A program made the translations under genes and the position numbers. The notes under the pieces are model-generated. The model worked only from the letters and a program-made list of their open reading frames with translations, ran no database searches and was not told the origin of the DNA. Below, piece after piece: positions 46,606 through 55,924 of a stretch of 64,000 nt of DNA (position 1 is the stretch's first letter; every line of letters starts with the position of its first letter). Origin of the DNA: Deltaproteobacteria bacterium (GTDB lineage Bacteria; Desulfobacterota; Desulfobulbia; Desulfobulbales; Desulfocapsaceae); assembly GCA_002747825.1 (NCBI GenBank), contig PDQQ01000012.1, positions 48,764-112,763 on the forward strand, written 5' to 3'.

Positions 46606-47472
46606 ATGCGTGTGGCTGAAATTCTTCAATGGGCTGGCCTGCAGTTAGAACAAGCCGGCATTGAAGATCCCGAGCTTGATGCCCGGTTGCTTCTTGAATA
46701 CCAGTTGCAAAAGACTCGAACAGAGCTGTTTCTCGCGGCTCAGAGCCTGCTTGATCGAGAACAGGTTTCCCGATACCAGGAGCATATCGCCCGTCGACGC
46801 AGAAAAGAACCAATTGCCTATATTCTCGGGCAGAGGGAGTTTTGGGGGCTTGATTTTAAGGTGACTCCAGACGTGCTCATTCCTCGACCGGAGACGGAGT
46901 TCATGATAGAGCAGGTTCTCGCACGTTGCAATCCCGATTGTTTTATTTCTGAGAAGATTATTGATCTTTGCTGCGGCAGTGGGGTGATTGCCGCGGTCCT
47001 TGCCGTTGAGACGGGGTGTAAGATCCTGGCTGCAGATATTGCAGAGGATGCCCTTGAGATAGCCAGATTCAACTTTGTCCGCCTGGGTATCGACGACAAG
47101 ATTTCTCTATTCCAGGGGGATCTGCTTGCCTCTTTGCCCGAGGATTCTCTCTCTTTGGTGGTCTCCAATCCCCCTTATGTCAGCAGGGCGGAAGTGTTGT
47201 ATAATCTGCCCGATGAGGTACGTCTCTATGAACCGCATTTGGCCCTTGACGGTGGAGAAGAAGGGCTTGATCTGGTGACCAGGATTCGCGGGCAGCTCGA
47301 TTCCAGGCTGTGTTCTGGGGGAGAGTTGTTTATGGAAATTGGCGCGGATCAAAAAGAGGCCGTTCTTGCTCTCTTTCGTTCAACCGGCGAGAGTGGGAAG
47401 GGTTTTTCTGAGATTGAAGTAATAAAGGATTACGCCGGTCGAGATCGTGTTTTACACGCCGTCAAGGCGTAG
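46606..47472 (+). CDS. prmC: release factor glutamine methyltransferase
   Basis: A 288-residue SAM-dependent enzyme that methylates the GGQ glutamine of release factors. The catalytic NPPY motif is in SNPPYVSRAEV, the SAM motif in DLCCGSGVIAAVLA, and GQREFWGLDFKV precedes RPETEFMI. Placed directly after prfA, its main substrate gene. An ATG five bases upstream is out of frame. Confidence 0.95.
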   Translation: MRVAEILQWAGLQLEQAGIEDPELDARLLLEYQLQKTRTELFLAAQSLLDREQVSRYQEHIARRRRKEPIAYILGQREFWGLDFKVTPDVLIPRPETEFMIEQVLARCNPDCFISEKIIDLCCGSGVIAAVLAVETGCKILAADIAEDALEIARFNFVRLGIDDKISLFQGDLLASLPEDSLSLVVSNPPYVSRAEVLYNLPDEVRLYEPHLALDGGEEGLDLVTRIRGQLDSRLCSGGELFMEIGADQKEAVLALFRSTGESGKGFSEIEVIKDYAGRDRVLHAVKA

Positions 47473-47581
47473 GTCCTGGGATGTATCAGCTCTCAGCGCA
47501 ACGGTCGGACATCTTCCTGGTTTAATGTATATTGTATTGAAACAGAAAAGTCTTACAGGGGCATAAAAAAGGAGGCTGGCT

Positions 47582-48856
47582 GTGGAAAAGCTCGTTATTG
47601 TCGGAGGAAAGCCGCTCTGTGGTGAGGTTCGGGTAAGCGGGGCGAAAAATGCCGCGCTTCCACTGATGGCCGCCTCTCTTTTGGTTCCTGGTATCCACCA
47701 GTTGAGCAATGTCCCTGATTTAAGAGATACCAGGACCTTTCTCCGCCTGCTCGGGCATCTGGGGGTACAAAGCAGGCGTGAAGGGGATATCCTCTCCTTG
47801 GATACACGAGAGTTGACCTGTGCCGAAGCACCATACGAGCTGGTCAAGACCATGCGGGCTTCGGTGCTGGTCTTGGGCCCCTTGCTTGCCCGTCTCGGCA
47901 GGGCCAGAGTTTCGTTGCCGGGGGGCTGTGCCATTGGGGCCAGACCCATAGATTTTCATATTGAAGGCCTGAAACGGCTTGGTGTCGCCTGGGAACTGGA
48001 GGATGGCTATGTCAAGGGGAGTTGTGCATCTGGCTTGACAGGACAGAGTGTCTATTTTGATGTTCCCTCGGTCACCGGAACCGAAAATCTTCTTATGGCT
48101 GCAGTTCTTGCCGAGGGCACGACCGTCTTGAAAAACGTCGCCAAGGAACCGGAGATTGGCAATCTCGTGGATATGCTGTGTGCCATGGGGGCCAGAATTG
48201 AAGGGCGTGGAACCGACAAGCTGGTGATCACCGGGGGCAGGCCGCTGTCTCCGGCAAGATGCGCGGTTATTCCTGACAGAATCGAGGCTGGAACGTATCT
48301 TATCGCTATCGCTGCAACGGGAGGGCAGGGAACGGTAACCCATTGCCGGCCTGATCATTTGCCGTCACTGCTCGAAAAGCTCAGAGCAGCCGGTGTAAGG
48401 GTTACTGAGACAGCCGATTCAATTTCTGTGGCCTGGGCTGATCCTGCTCATATTCAAATCAATGGTGTCGATATTCAGACGATGCCCTATCCCGGGTATC
48501 CGACTGATCTGCAGGCGCAGTTTATGGCCTTTATGAGCCAATGCTCAGGAAGCAGCCTTGTGAAGGAGACTATCTTTGAGAATCGTTTTATGCATGTTCC
48601 CGAGCTGCGGCGCATGGGTGCCTGCATCCATATCAATGGTACATCTGCAAGAATAGACGGAGTCAAAAGAGGGAGTTTGAGAGGTGCTCAGGTGATGGCT
48701 ACAGATTTAAGGGCGAGTTCTTCGCTTGTTATCGCCGGTCTATCAGCACAAGGAACGACTGAAATATCAAGGGTCTATCATTTAGAAAGGGGATATGAAA
48801 ACCTGGTCGAGAAGCTCTCACAACTTGGCGCTGAAATTCGCAAAGAACCCGTGTAA
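47582..48856 (+). CDS. murA: UDP-N-acetylglucosamine 1-carboxyvinyltransferase
   Basis: A 424-residue MurA, the first committed step of peptidoglycan synthesis. The reactive cysteine lies in [15 protein letters not shown], and [12 protein letters not shown] and [16 protein letters not shown] are typical. Cysteine rather than aspartate implies fosfomycin sensitivity of the enzyme. The GTG start has AGGAGG 6 bases upstream. Last gene of the rho-murA cluster. Confidence 0.97.
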   Translation: MEKLVIVGGKPLCGEVRVSGAKNAALPLMAASLLVPGIHQLSNVPDLRDTRTFLRLLGHLGVQSRREGDILSLDTRELTCAEAPYELVKTMRASVLVLGPLLARLGRARVSLPGGCAIGARPIDFHIEGLKRLGVAWELEDGYVKGSCASGLTGQSVYFDVPSVTGTENLLMAAVLAEGTTVLKNVAKEPEIGNLVDMLCAMGARIEGRGTDKLVITGGRPLSPARCAVIPDRIEAGTYLIAIAATGGQGTVTHCRPDHLPSLLEKLRAAGVRVTETADSISVAWADPAHIQINGVDIQTMPYPGYPTDLQAQFMAFMSQCSGSSLVKETIFENRFMHVPELRRMGACIHINGTSARIDGVKRGSLRGAQVMATDLRASSSLVIAGLSAQGTTEISRVYHLERGYENLVEKLSQLGAEIRKEPV

Positions 48857-48994
48857 TGTGTCCGTTGCCCTGGCAGATGGTCTGTGACGGTAGCTTGTCG
48901 CTGTTCGAGAACAGTTGCGGTTGAAAAATCTGTAAAAATAGTGAATTTCGATCCTCTCATCGTTACCCTCCAAACCTTTTAAAGGAGCTGTATT

Positions 48995-49438
48995 GTGAGT
49001 ACACCACAAGAAAATGATACCGTGGTTATTGCGGTTGTCGGCACTCTGGATAATGGCGCTACCTTCTATACTGTCGAAAAGGATGAGCCGCTCAAGGTCA
49101 CCCTTGGGAAAAGTAACCTGCCTCCCTCTGTTGAACGTGGCATTATGACGATGAACGTAGGCGAGGTGAAAAAGATCCGAGTCACACCGGAAGAAGGCTA
49201 TGGGGAACGGCAAAAGGACCTTTTACAGGTGATCAACAGCCCGCAGATGATTGAAAAACTGCAGCCGAAACCGGGGATGTTGCTTTCCCTGAATGTAGAA
49301 AAAGAAGGTGTCACACAGCAGGTGCCAGCAACCGTAATGGAGGTGAAGGGAACGGAAATTACTGTGGATTATAACCATCCCCTTGCCGGGCATAATCTGA
49401 ACTATGAGGTCGAGTTGCTTGATATTCTCAGGCAATAA
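48995..49438 (+). CDS. slyD: FKBP-type peptidyl-prolyl isomerase, SlyD-like
   Basis: A 147-residue cytoplasmic FKBP of the SlyD type. VVGTLDNGATFYTV and the ending ELLDI flank the FKBP part, and an insert-in-flap region (residues about 65-130, including GYGERQKDLLQVI) provides chaperone activity. It lacks the His-rich tail of E. coli SlyD. GTG start after AAAGGAG. It follows murA by about 140 bases. Confidence 0.85.
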   Translation: MSTPQENDTVVIAVVGTLDNGATFYTVEKDEPLKVTLGKSNLPPSVERGIMTMNVGEVKKIRVTPEEGYGERQKDLLQVINSPQMIEKLQPKPGMLLSLNVEKEGVTQQVPATVMEVKGTEITVDYNHPLAGHNLNYEVELLDILRQ

Positions 49439-49532
49439 TCAGAGCTGACCGAGCCCTGGGCTGGGCCAGCTGTCTCTCTAGTTTGTACCCTGACGGAGAT
49501 CAATGGCGGTCTCAGGCTTCTGTCTTTTTCGG

Positions 49533-50663
49533 CTACGGTCCCGAAGGCAGACCGATCGCTCCTTGAGTGAGGCTGTTGTCGAGCGAGGCGCCGGTCAGGT
49601 TGGTTTCTGACAGATCAACCTGCCGTAAGTCTGCTTTATAGAGGTCTGTGTTCTTGAGATTGGCGGCTTTCAGGTTTGCACCGGTTAAAACAGCGCCTTT
49701 CAGATTTGCTCCTTTCAGGTTGGTTCCTTGCAGGTTGCAGTTGCTCAGGTTTGCCTTCTCCAGATCCGCTTCTTTCAGATTTCTCTCCGACAGATCAAGA
49801 CCGGACAGGTCGCAGTTATAGCAGCTTCCGGTGTCAAAAAGTGTTTGTTTATTCTTTTCCCGGATATCCACCGCCGTCTCCGGTTTTTGCATGGTTTTCT
49901 TTTGATCTCCGCTCTGGAGTTTTGCAGCCGCCGGGGCCGAGGTTTGCTTTGGTTTCAGCGCTGTGGCCCCTTGTTGTGTTTTGAGATTTTTGGGAAGAAT
50001 AACCTCGTTGATTGTATGGCCTTTTTTAGGCGGCGGTGCGGAGGGTTGGGCAGCCTGTGTTGTGGTGGATGGCTGAGGGGCTTTGGAGGTAATCGCCGAT
50101 CGTTTGGGGGGAGGCGTTTGCGGGAGGACCTTTATTGGCGTCTGTTTCTGATCTTGACCGGTTTGTCCGGTGCGTTCTTTTTTTGGATATTCATGGGCCT
50201 TTTTGGGGATGGCCTGATTTTCAACATAGACCTTTTTTTCGACATCCTCAAGGCCTTGGTCGGTAAAGGGTCGTGTTGTCACGATATTCCCGGACATCTT
50301 GGCCCCTTCGAGGTAGGCGGTTTCAAGGCTTGCTCCTCGCAGATCAGCCCCTGTCAGGTCGGCGTCAGCCAGGTCAGCTCCGCCAAATCTGCTTTCATGC
50401 AGGATGGTATCTTTTAAATTTGCCGCAGACAGGTTGGCCAGAAAAAAACTTGATTTTGAGAGATCTGAACCCTGCAGATCTACATTGGATAAATCTTGTC
50501 TGTTGAAATTCAGCTCGCGAAGATCACAGTTTTGACAACGCTTTGTCTCCAGAAGTCTTTTCTTGTTTTTCTGGGCCTCTGCGGTTGGTCCGGCGAAACT
50601 GTTGGTGCTCTGCAGATTGGCAATGAGGAGCATACAACCGACTATCAATATCTTTCGTATCAT
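49533..50663 (-). CDS. exported pentapeptide-repeat protein
   Basis: A 376-residue protein with a signal peptide (residues 1-24). Two clusters of pentapeptide repeats (A-x-L-x-x pattern) lie near residues 42-125 and 285-370, each introduced by a similar segment with CQNCDL or CYNCDL. The 150-residue linker is Pro/Gln/Thr-rich. Pentapeptide solenoids form right-handed beta-helices; the role here is unknown. A predicted periplasmic location follows from the signal peptide. Confidence 0.8.
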   Translation of the reverse strand: MIRKILIVGCMLLIANLQSTNSFAGPTAEAQKNKKRLLETKRCQNCDLRELNFNRQDLSNVDLQGSDLSKSSFFLANLSAANLKDTILHESRFGGADLADADLTGADLRGASLETAYLEGAKMSGNIVTTRPFTDQGLEDVEKKVYVENQAIPKKAHEYPKKERTGQTGQDQKQTPIKVLPQTPPPKRSAITSKAPQPSTTTQAAQPSAPPPKKGHTINEVILPKNLKTQQGATALKPKQTSAPAAAKLQSGDQKKTMQKPETAVDIREKNKQTLFDTGSCYNCDLSGLDLSERNLKEADLEKANLSNCNLQGTNLKGANLKGAVLTGANLKAANLKNTDLYKADLRQVDLSETNLTGASLDNSLTQGAIGLPSGP

Positions 50664-50727
50664 GTTTCAGTACCTGTTATCTGTTTTGTGGGTAAGAGCT
50701 TTGCTGTGTCAAAGGTTCTGCAAGGTT

Positions 50728-50754
50728 TAAAAAAGCCTTGATTCGAAGGCTTTT
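50728..50754 (-). terminator. terminator downstream of nuclease gene
   Basis: On the minus strand AAAAAGCCTT and AAGGCTTTTTT enclose a 6-7 base loop. It lies about 200 bases after the nuclease stop. The stem is A/T-rich outside GCCTT and would also work on the plus strand. Confidence 0.6.
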
Positions 50755-50949
50755 TCACGTTTTTTGATCAAGCAGCTTTTCTGAAAACGCCTCTCTTTTG
50801 AGAGAGTCGAACAATAGTAATAAAAGAGCTGGAAAAGGCCTAGGGCTTTTTTTAACCAGGTTTGCGACAAGAAAAGAGAACTCAGTGGCAGAGTGGTATT
50901 TTCTAAAAAAACTTGCATTGGGGAAGGTGCAATGCTCTGTTTGCTGTAT

Positions 50950-51459
50950 TTATGAATGACGTCTTTTTTTTTTGAGGCGCTTCCATAACCAGGGCGGCAC
51001 AGGATGTTGTTTGCTCCATATATTGATATGTCGTCTCTTTGCCCTCTTCTCTATTTTTTTCCAGCTTTTACAAATACTTTTTTTGCAGTAACGGGGATAG
51101 AACCAGGCAAGTCCTTTCTCCAGCAAAAGTGCGTTGACAGGTTTCATCCCAGGCTCGCCAACGATGGCCACCAGCCTGCCATATTTGTCGTATTCAATGG
51201 GTGTAACGGTGACCCGTTTGTGCAGAAACGAGCTTTTGAGATAACGTCTCGCCTTTCCGGCATAGGGTTGATCGTATTCTGGGGTGTCTATTCCATAGAG
51301 TCGAATTTCATAGCGCCGATCCTTGGCTTGGACAACGAGCGAATCACCATCTATAATTCGTGTAACGTTGGCCTGAAAAAGATCTTTTGCAAAAACAACT
51401 CCTGCGCTCAGATGAAGAAGGAGAAAGGTAACTGTCGTCTTATACAAGGTCTTTCTCAT
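50950..51459 (-). CDS. exported staphylococcal-nuclease-like protein
   Basis: A 169-residue exported thermonuclease-family protein. Start ATG 51459 gives a signal peptide (TVTFLLLHLSAGVVFA, cleaved near residue 24). The SNase core shows VTRIIDGDSLVVQ, YGIDTPEYDQPYAGKARRYL and TPIEYDKYGRLVAIV, with the catalytic arginine in IRLYGID. A basic C-terminal tail (WKRLKKKRRHS) ends the protein. An in-frame start at 51543 is less likely. It probably degrades extracellular or periplasmic nucleic acid. Confidence 0.85.
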   Translation of the reverse strand: MRKTLYKTTVTFLLLHLSAGVVFAKDLFQANVTRIIDGDSLVVQAKDRRYEIRLYGIDTPEYDQPYAGKARRYLKSSFLHKRVTVTPIEYDKYGRLVAIVGEPGMKPVNALLLEKGLAWFYPRYCKKSICKSWKKIEKRAKRRHINIWSKQHPVPPWLWKRLKKKRRHS

Positions 51460-51709
51460 CTCAGGAGCATGGCTGGTGTAGGGGAGGCTGTGTCTCGTTG
51501 AGGTAGTTTTTCTCTTTGCATGTATTTTCGCCAAATATACCATAGCAATGGGAAGATATACAAAACTTTCTGTCGTTCTTGTTTTTGTGGTGGGCTTGAA
51601 AAATGGTTTTTTGAGCGATCTTTATGGTATGTTGATTCTGTATCAACTGTTTTTTGAAGTAAATGCTTATGGCAAGACATCGATGCCTGTCTAAAGACTG
51701 TATGAGCTC

Positions 51710-52801
51710 ATGAATTTTTCCAAGTCACCGTCCTTTTCCGATCTGCCCGGAGCAAAATATCCTTCTTTTATGGGGATGGTTGGGCAGAGTCCTGCAATAA
51801 AAAAGATCTTTACCAGGATTGTTATTGCCGCTGAAGATGAGAGCGCCAATGTCGTTATTGGAGGGGAAGCTGGTACCGGTAAAAATCTGGCAGCCCTTGC
51901 CATTCATGCGCATAGCCCGAGGAGAAAAAGGCGATGCCTTCTCTTTCGCTGTGCTGGAGAACCAGAAGAGGTTCTGTTGAGAAAACTGCTTGGCTCTCCA
52001 AGGCAGAGCTTTTACGGAAGGCACAGAGATATCGATGGCGCCTTGGTCTGCACAGAGGGGGGCTTCCTGGTTTTTGACGAAATGGGGGAGATGCCAGATC
52101 AGCTGCAGCTCCACTTGTTGCGTATACTGCAAGACAGGGCCTTTACCCCTCTCGGAGGGCGCAGCTCTGTCCCTTTGAATACCAGGTTTGTCTTTACGAC
52201 GCGTTGTGAACCGGAGGTCCTGATGGCCGAAGGTCGTTTGCGGCCAGAGCTGTACTACAGATTGAATGCAGTCAATCTGTCTCTGCCGGCTCTACGTGAA
52301 CGAAAAGAGGATATTCCGCTGCTTGTCCGTTTTTTTTCTGAGAAATATGCACGAAACAGAGGGCTTGAGCCGCCCACCTTTTCTCGACGGGCCTGTGAGC
52401 TTTTCGAAGAATATCCCTGGAGAGGCAATATCAGAGAACTCTCTAACATCGTGTATAATCTGTCTCTGTTTCATTGTGGAGAGCGTATAGATGTTGAGAG
52501 TCTTCCGAGGAAATTTTCTGCCTCTCTTGGTCAGAACGCTCAGAAGCAGGAGGAGGTGAAATCGCAAGAGAGTCCTTCAGCCCCTTTACACTCTGCTATT
52601 CTATCGTCTTCGCTGGAAACCCTCTGGCAAGAGGGACGTGTCGATTTCAGGGCCCTGGTAAACTCCTTTGAAACCGAGTTGATTGTCTATGCCCTGCAGC
52701 AGACAGAGGGCAATAAAAAGGAGGCGGCCAGATTGCTTAACTTAAAGAGAACCACCCTTGTTGAGAAGATCAAGAAAAAGGCCATAGGGGATTTGTTATA
52801 G
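51710..52801 (+). CDS. AAA+ regulator lacking the sigma-54 contact motif
   Basis: A 363-residue protein with an NtrC-family AAA+ domain and a C-terminal Fis-type helix-turn-helix (KKEAARLLNLKRTTLVEKIK), without a sensory domain. Walker A is GEAGTGKN (residues 52-59), Walker B is FLVFDEMGEM, and an arginine finger LYYRL is present. Where the GAFTGA loop is expected (about residues 99-104) it reads QSFYGR. It therefore probably does not activate sigma-54 polymerase and may act more like TyrR or a PspF-related repressor. Neighbours are nuclease and asd. Confidence 0.85.
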   Translation: MNFSKSPSFSDLPGAKYPSFMGMVGQSPAIKKIFTRIVIAAEDESANVVIGGEAGTGKNLAALAIHAHSPRRKRRCLLFRCAGEPEEVLLRKLLGSPRQSFYGRHRDIDGALVCTEGGFLVFDEMGEMPDQLQLHLLRILQDRAFTPLGGRSSVPLNTRFVFTTRCEPEVLMAEGRLRPELYYRLNAVNLSLPALRERKEDIPLLVRFFSEKYARNRGLEPPTFSRRACELFEEYPWRGNIRELSNIVYNLSLFHCGERIDVESLPRKFSASLGQNAQKQEEVKSQESPSAPLHSAILSSSLETLWQEGRVDFRALVNSFETELIVYALQQTEGNKKEAARLLNLKRTTLVEKIKKKAIGDLL

Positions 52802-52952
52802 CTCTTTGCAGATCATCAATAAAATGATGGTTGTCAATCTGTATCCCTAAATAAGTCATAGTCTGATCTTGTGAGGTCTATTCTCGTTAAAAAACCAAGC
52901 AGAGCATCTCAAGAAGTTCATAACAACTTTTTCAGACCTGCAAAGAGTTCTG

Positions 52953-54068
52953 TTACATACTGGCGGTAATAATCTTCAGTGCCCTGCGTACCGGTTCGGC
53001 CGCGCCCCAGAGCAGTTGATCGCCGACCGTGAAGGCGGTGAGATACTCAGGGCCGATATTCATTTTATGTATTCGGCCAATGGGGATGTTCAGGGTGCCT
53101 GAGACTCGAGCAGGGGTCAGCTCCTGTGTGGTGATCTCTCTCTCATTTGGGATGACCTTTACCCACTGGTTATGTTCGGATATGAGCTGTTCGATGTCCT
53201 GTACACTGATATCTTTTGCTAATTTTATCGTGAATGCCTGGGAATGGCAGCGCATTGCACCCACCCGAACGCACAGACCATCCACAGGAATAGCGTTGTC
53301 CGCTGATTTTCCTAGGATCTTATTGGTCTCTGCAAAGCCCTTCCACTCTTCCTTTGATTGCCCGTTTGCAACCGGTGCGTCAATCCAGGGGATCAGGCTG
53401 GCCGCAAGCGGTACCCCCCAGCATGTTGTGGTGAGTCCTCCACGGAGCTGTGAAGTCACCTTTCTATCAATCTCAAGGATCGCAGTGCTCGGATCGCTGA
53501 GTTCCGCTCGGACTCCGGCCTCGATTTCCCCCATCTGGGTAATCAGTTCGCGCATATTTTTTGCCCCCGCACCACTTGCCGCCTGATAGGTCATAGAGCT
53601 GAGCCACTCTATCATTTCTTCTTTGAAAAGCCCGCCAAGGGCAAGCATCATCAGGGATACCGTGCAGTTGCCGCCAATGTAGTTTTTTACACCGGTGTTC
53701 AGCCCCTTTTTGATGGCATCTCCGTTGATTGGATCAAGCACGATGATTGAATCGTTTTCCATGCGCAGGGTTGAGGCAGCGTCGATCCAGTAGCCGTCCC
53801 AGCGTTTCCTTAACGGTCCGTAGATCTCTTTGGTATACTCACCTCCTTGACAGGATACGATGATATCCATCGCTGAGAGTTTTTCCAGATCCTTGGCATC
53901 TTCGAGTGGATGCGAACCGTCGCCGACATCCGGGCCGAGTTTGCCCAACTGTGAGGTTGTAAAAAAAAATGGCGTTATTGAGGTAAAATCGCCTTCTGCA
54001 AGCATACGCTCCATAAGTACAGAACCCACCATACCTCGCCAACCAACAAAACCGACCCTGACCATCAT
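52953..54068 (-). CDS. asd: aspartate-semialdehyde dehydrogenase
   Basis: A 371-residue enzyme of lysine, threonine and methionine synthesis. [13 protein letters not shown] binds NADP, the catalytic cysteine is in GGNCTVSLM, and [12 protein letters not shown] is conserved. This is the enterobacterial-type Asd, longer than the Bacillus type. An ATGATG start makes the first codon uncertain. Monocistronic. Confidence 0.95.
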   Translation of the reverse strand: MMVRVGFVGWRGMVGSVLMERMLAEGDFTSITPFFFTTSQLGKLGPDVGDGSHPLEDAKDLEKLSAMDIIVSCQGGEYTKEIYGPLRKRWDGYWIDAASTLRMENDSIIVLDPINGDAIKKGLNTGVKNYIGGNCTVSLMMLALGGLFKEEMIEWLSSMTYQAASGAGAKNMRELITQMGEIEAGVRAELSDPSTAILEIDRKVTSQLRGGLTTTCWGVPLAASLIPWIDAPVANGQSKEEWKGFAETNKILGKSADNAIPVDGLCVRVGAMRCHSQAFTIKLAKDISVQDIEQLISEHNQWVKVIPNEREITTQELTPARVSGTLNIPIGRIHKMNIGPEYLTAFTVGDQLLWGAAEPVRRALKIITASM

Positions 54069-54489
54069 TCGACTCCTTGTAGTGAAAAATTTTCAACTGG
54101 ATTGAGCAGAAGTTTAATATGACGTAAAATCAGATTTTATGCCAATAAAAAGGCTGGCTTGGGTTTTTCTCTGTCTGTTCCCGGCTGTTATTCGGATGAT
54201 TTTTTGCAGGTAATTTCCTTGCTGCCCCCCTATCTTTCGGATGGAATGACTTCCTGTCACAACCTGTTGGAAGGAAAAATCACATTTGTCCAATACGAGG
54301 ACAAGCGAAAATAATGATCGGTAAAAAGACCTAAAATCAGGTATATTGAGATTTTTGGGGGAATGCCTTTACGGGTCAACGTATAACAAAATACTGTTCA
54401 GTGTTTTTGAAAACAGCCGCCGTGCAGGTCAGTTGCAGAAACAGAGTTTCGACAAACGAATACTTTTTCCATCTTGCTATTTTTTTTGA
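54069..54489. other. divergent intergenic region between asd and the haem locus
   Basis: About 420 bases without a gene. A perfect 15-base palindrome TAAAATCAGATTTTA lies at 54125-54139, 57-71 bases upstream of asd, and TAAAATCAG recurs at about 54332-54340. Their role is unknown. The haem operon promoter follows at 54490. Confidence 0.4.
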
Positions 54490-54517
54490 TTGACAAAATA
54501 GACTGAAAAGATATGAT
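54490..54517 (+). promoter_or_regulatory. sigma-70 promoter of the haem locus
   Basis: TTGACA at 54490-54495 and TATGAT at 54512-54517 with a 16-base spacer. The start site near 54524 lies about 45 bases before the hutW ATG. Confidence 0.7.
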
Positions 54518-54527
54518 GGTCTTTTAT

Positions 54528-54545
54528 AGTTCGATTGATCTAACT
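54528..54545 (+). promoter_or_regulatory. candidate operator between promoter and hutW
   Basis: AGTTCGATTGATCTAACT is an 18-base palindrome with one mismatched pair (AGTT/AACT and GAT/ATC arms). It lies just after the predicted transcription start, a position suited to repression. The DtxR-type regulator at 62267-62749 is a candidate ligand by proximity only. Confidence 0.4.
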
Positions 54546-54568
54546 GTATATCTTGGAGAATACCATTT

Positions 54569-55924
54569 ATGACTGCCATCGATTTAAAACCCTATTTCGC
54601 AAAAACAGGGGATCCGCTTACCGGTGCCTTTGAAAAAAAGATAACCACCCACCCGGGGGGGAGTGCTACCATGGTTCCTCCTCCTCTTATCGAAAAAACG
54701 CTGCCGACCTTGCGCGCTACGGCAAGAAAGGGCAAGAGCGCGGCCTATATTCATATCCCTTTTTGTGAAACCCATTGCCTGTATTGTGGTTTCTATAAGA
54801 AGAGATATAACGCTGAAGAAAGTCATGCCTTTGCCGATACACTTATTGCTGAGTTGGAGATGTGGAAGGATGATCCTGTTCAGAAATCAGCACCGATCCA
54901 TGCCGTGTATCTCGGTGGTGGTACCCCTACCTCGATTGAGGCTGTTGATATAGGGCGAATACTTGCCGCGGTGCGTAAAAATCTTCCGCTTGCCAACGAC
55001 TGTGAGGTCACCGTTGAGGGGCGGATACAGAAATTTGACGAAGAGAAGGTAGCCGCCTGCATCGACAACGGGGCCAACAGATTCTCCATTGGCGTACAGA
55101 CCTTCGATACCCAGCTCCGGCAATCAATGCAGAGATTAGCCGATAGAGAGACGGTAATCAAGAAGCTGGAGCAGCTACGCGACCTGGATCAGGCCGTGCT
55201 GGTCATCGACCTTATCTATGGTTTTCCAGGGCAGACCTGGGAGATGTGGCAGCATGATATAGAGACGCTGCAGAGTCTTGAGATTGACGGCGGGGATCTC
55301 TACCAGTTGCAGGTCTTTCCTAAAACACCGCTGCAGAAGGCCATACAGAACAAGAAGATGGAAGAGGCCCTGGATGTTCCAACCCGTGCCCGTCTCTACG
55401 ATTTTGGCTGTGATCTGATGGAAAAAGCACAATACCATCGTCTTTCGGTAAATCACTGGGGCAGAACAACCCGTGAGCGGAACATCTATAACCATCTGAT
55501 GCGCAGTCCTGCCCATTGCATTCCTTTTGGTCCCGGTGCAGGCGGTAATGTCTGCGGGTTTTCTCTTATGACGGACAGCGACTATGACGGTTGGAAAAAT
55601 GCCATAGCAGAGGGCAGGAAACCGGTCAAAATGATGTTTAAAGAAGGGCCGTATGGAAAACTGGAAAAAACGATAACCGGGGAGTTTGAACTTTGCCGTA
55701 TCAACCCGGTTATTATTGGGAATAGGTTTGATCTTGACCTGGCCAAATGTCTGCAGCCTCTGTTTGAACAATGGACAGAGGCCGGACTCTTGTCAAGAGA
55801 AGAGGAGTGGCTGCATTTAACCCGTGCGGGTCAATTTTGGCAGGTCAACCTTTCTCAGCTCACTTTGAACTACTTACAACAGACTTTGTTAAAGGAGAAA
55901 AACAATGAACAGGAAAACAGGTAA
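54569..55924 (+). CDS. hutW: HutW-type radical SAM haem-degrading enzyme
   Basis: A 451-residue HemN-like radical SAM protein of the HutW/ChuW group, which opens haem without oxygen using SAM. CETHCLYC gives the three cysteines for the [4Fe-4S] cluster, followed by YLGGGTPTSIE and GFPGQTWEMW. Its neighbours (receptor, importer, HutX, flavodoxin) support haem degradation over HemN-type coproporphyrinogen oxidation. The next gene begins inside its last 20 bases. No clear frameshift here. Confidence 0.9.
   Translation: MTAIDLKPYFAKTGDPLTGAFEKKITTHPGGSATMVPPPLIEKTLPTLRATARKGKSAAYIHIPFCETHCLYCGFYKKRYNAEESHAFADTLIAELEMWKDDPVQKSAPIHAVYLGGGTPTSIEAVDIGRILAAVRKNLPLANDCEVTVEGRIQKFDEEKVAACIDNGANRFSIGVQTFDTQLRQSMQRLADRETVIKKLEQLRDLDQAVLVIDLIYGFPGQTWEMWQHDIETLQSLEIDGGDLYQLQVFPKTPLQKAIQNKKMEEALDVPTRARLYDFGCDLMEKAQYHRLSVNHWGRTTRERNIYNHLMRSPAHCIPFGPGAGGNVCGFSLMTDSDYDGWKNAIAEGRKPVKMMFKEGPYGKLEKTITGEFELCRINPVIIGNRFDLDLAKCLQPLFEQWTEAGLLSREEEWLHLTRAGQFWQVNLSQLTLNYLQQTLLKEKNNEQENR

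Noticed and set aside
54569..55924. HemN coproporphyrinogen oxidase
   Set aside because: Neighbouring haem uptake genes fit the HutW/ChuW group better.
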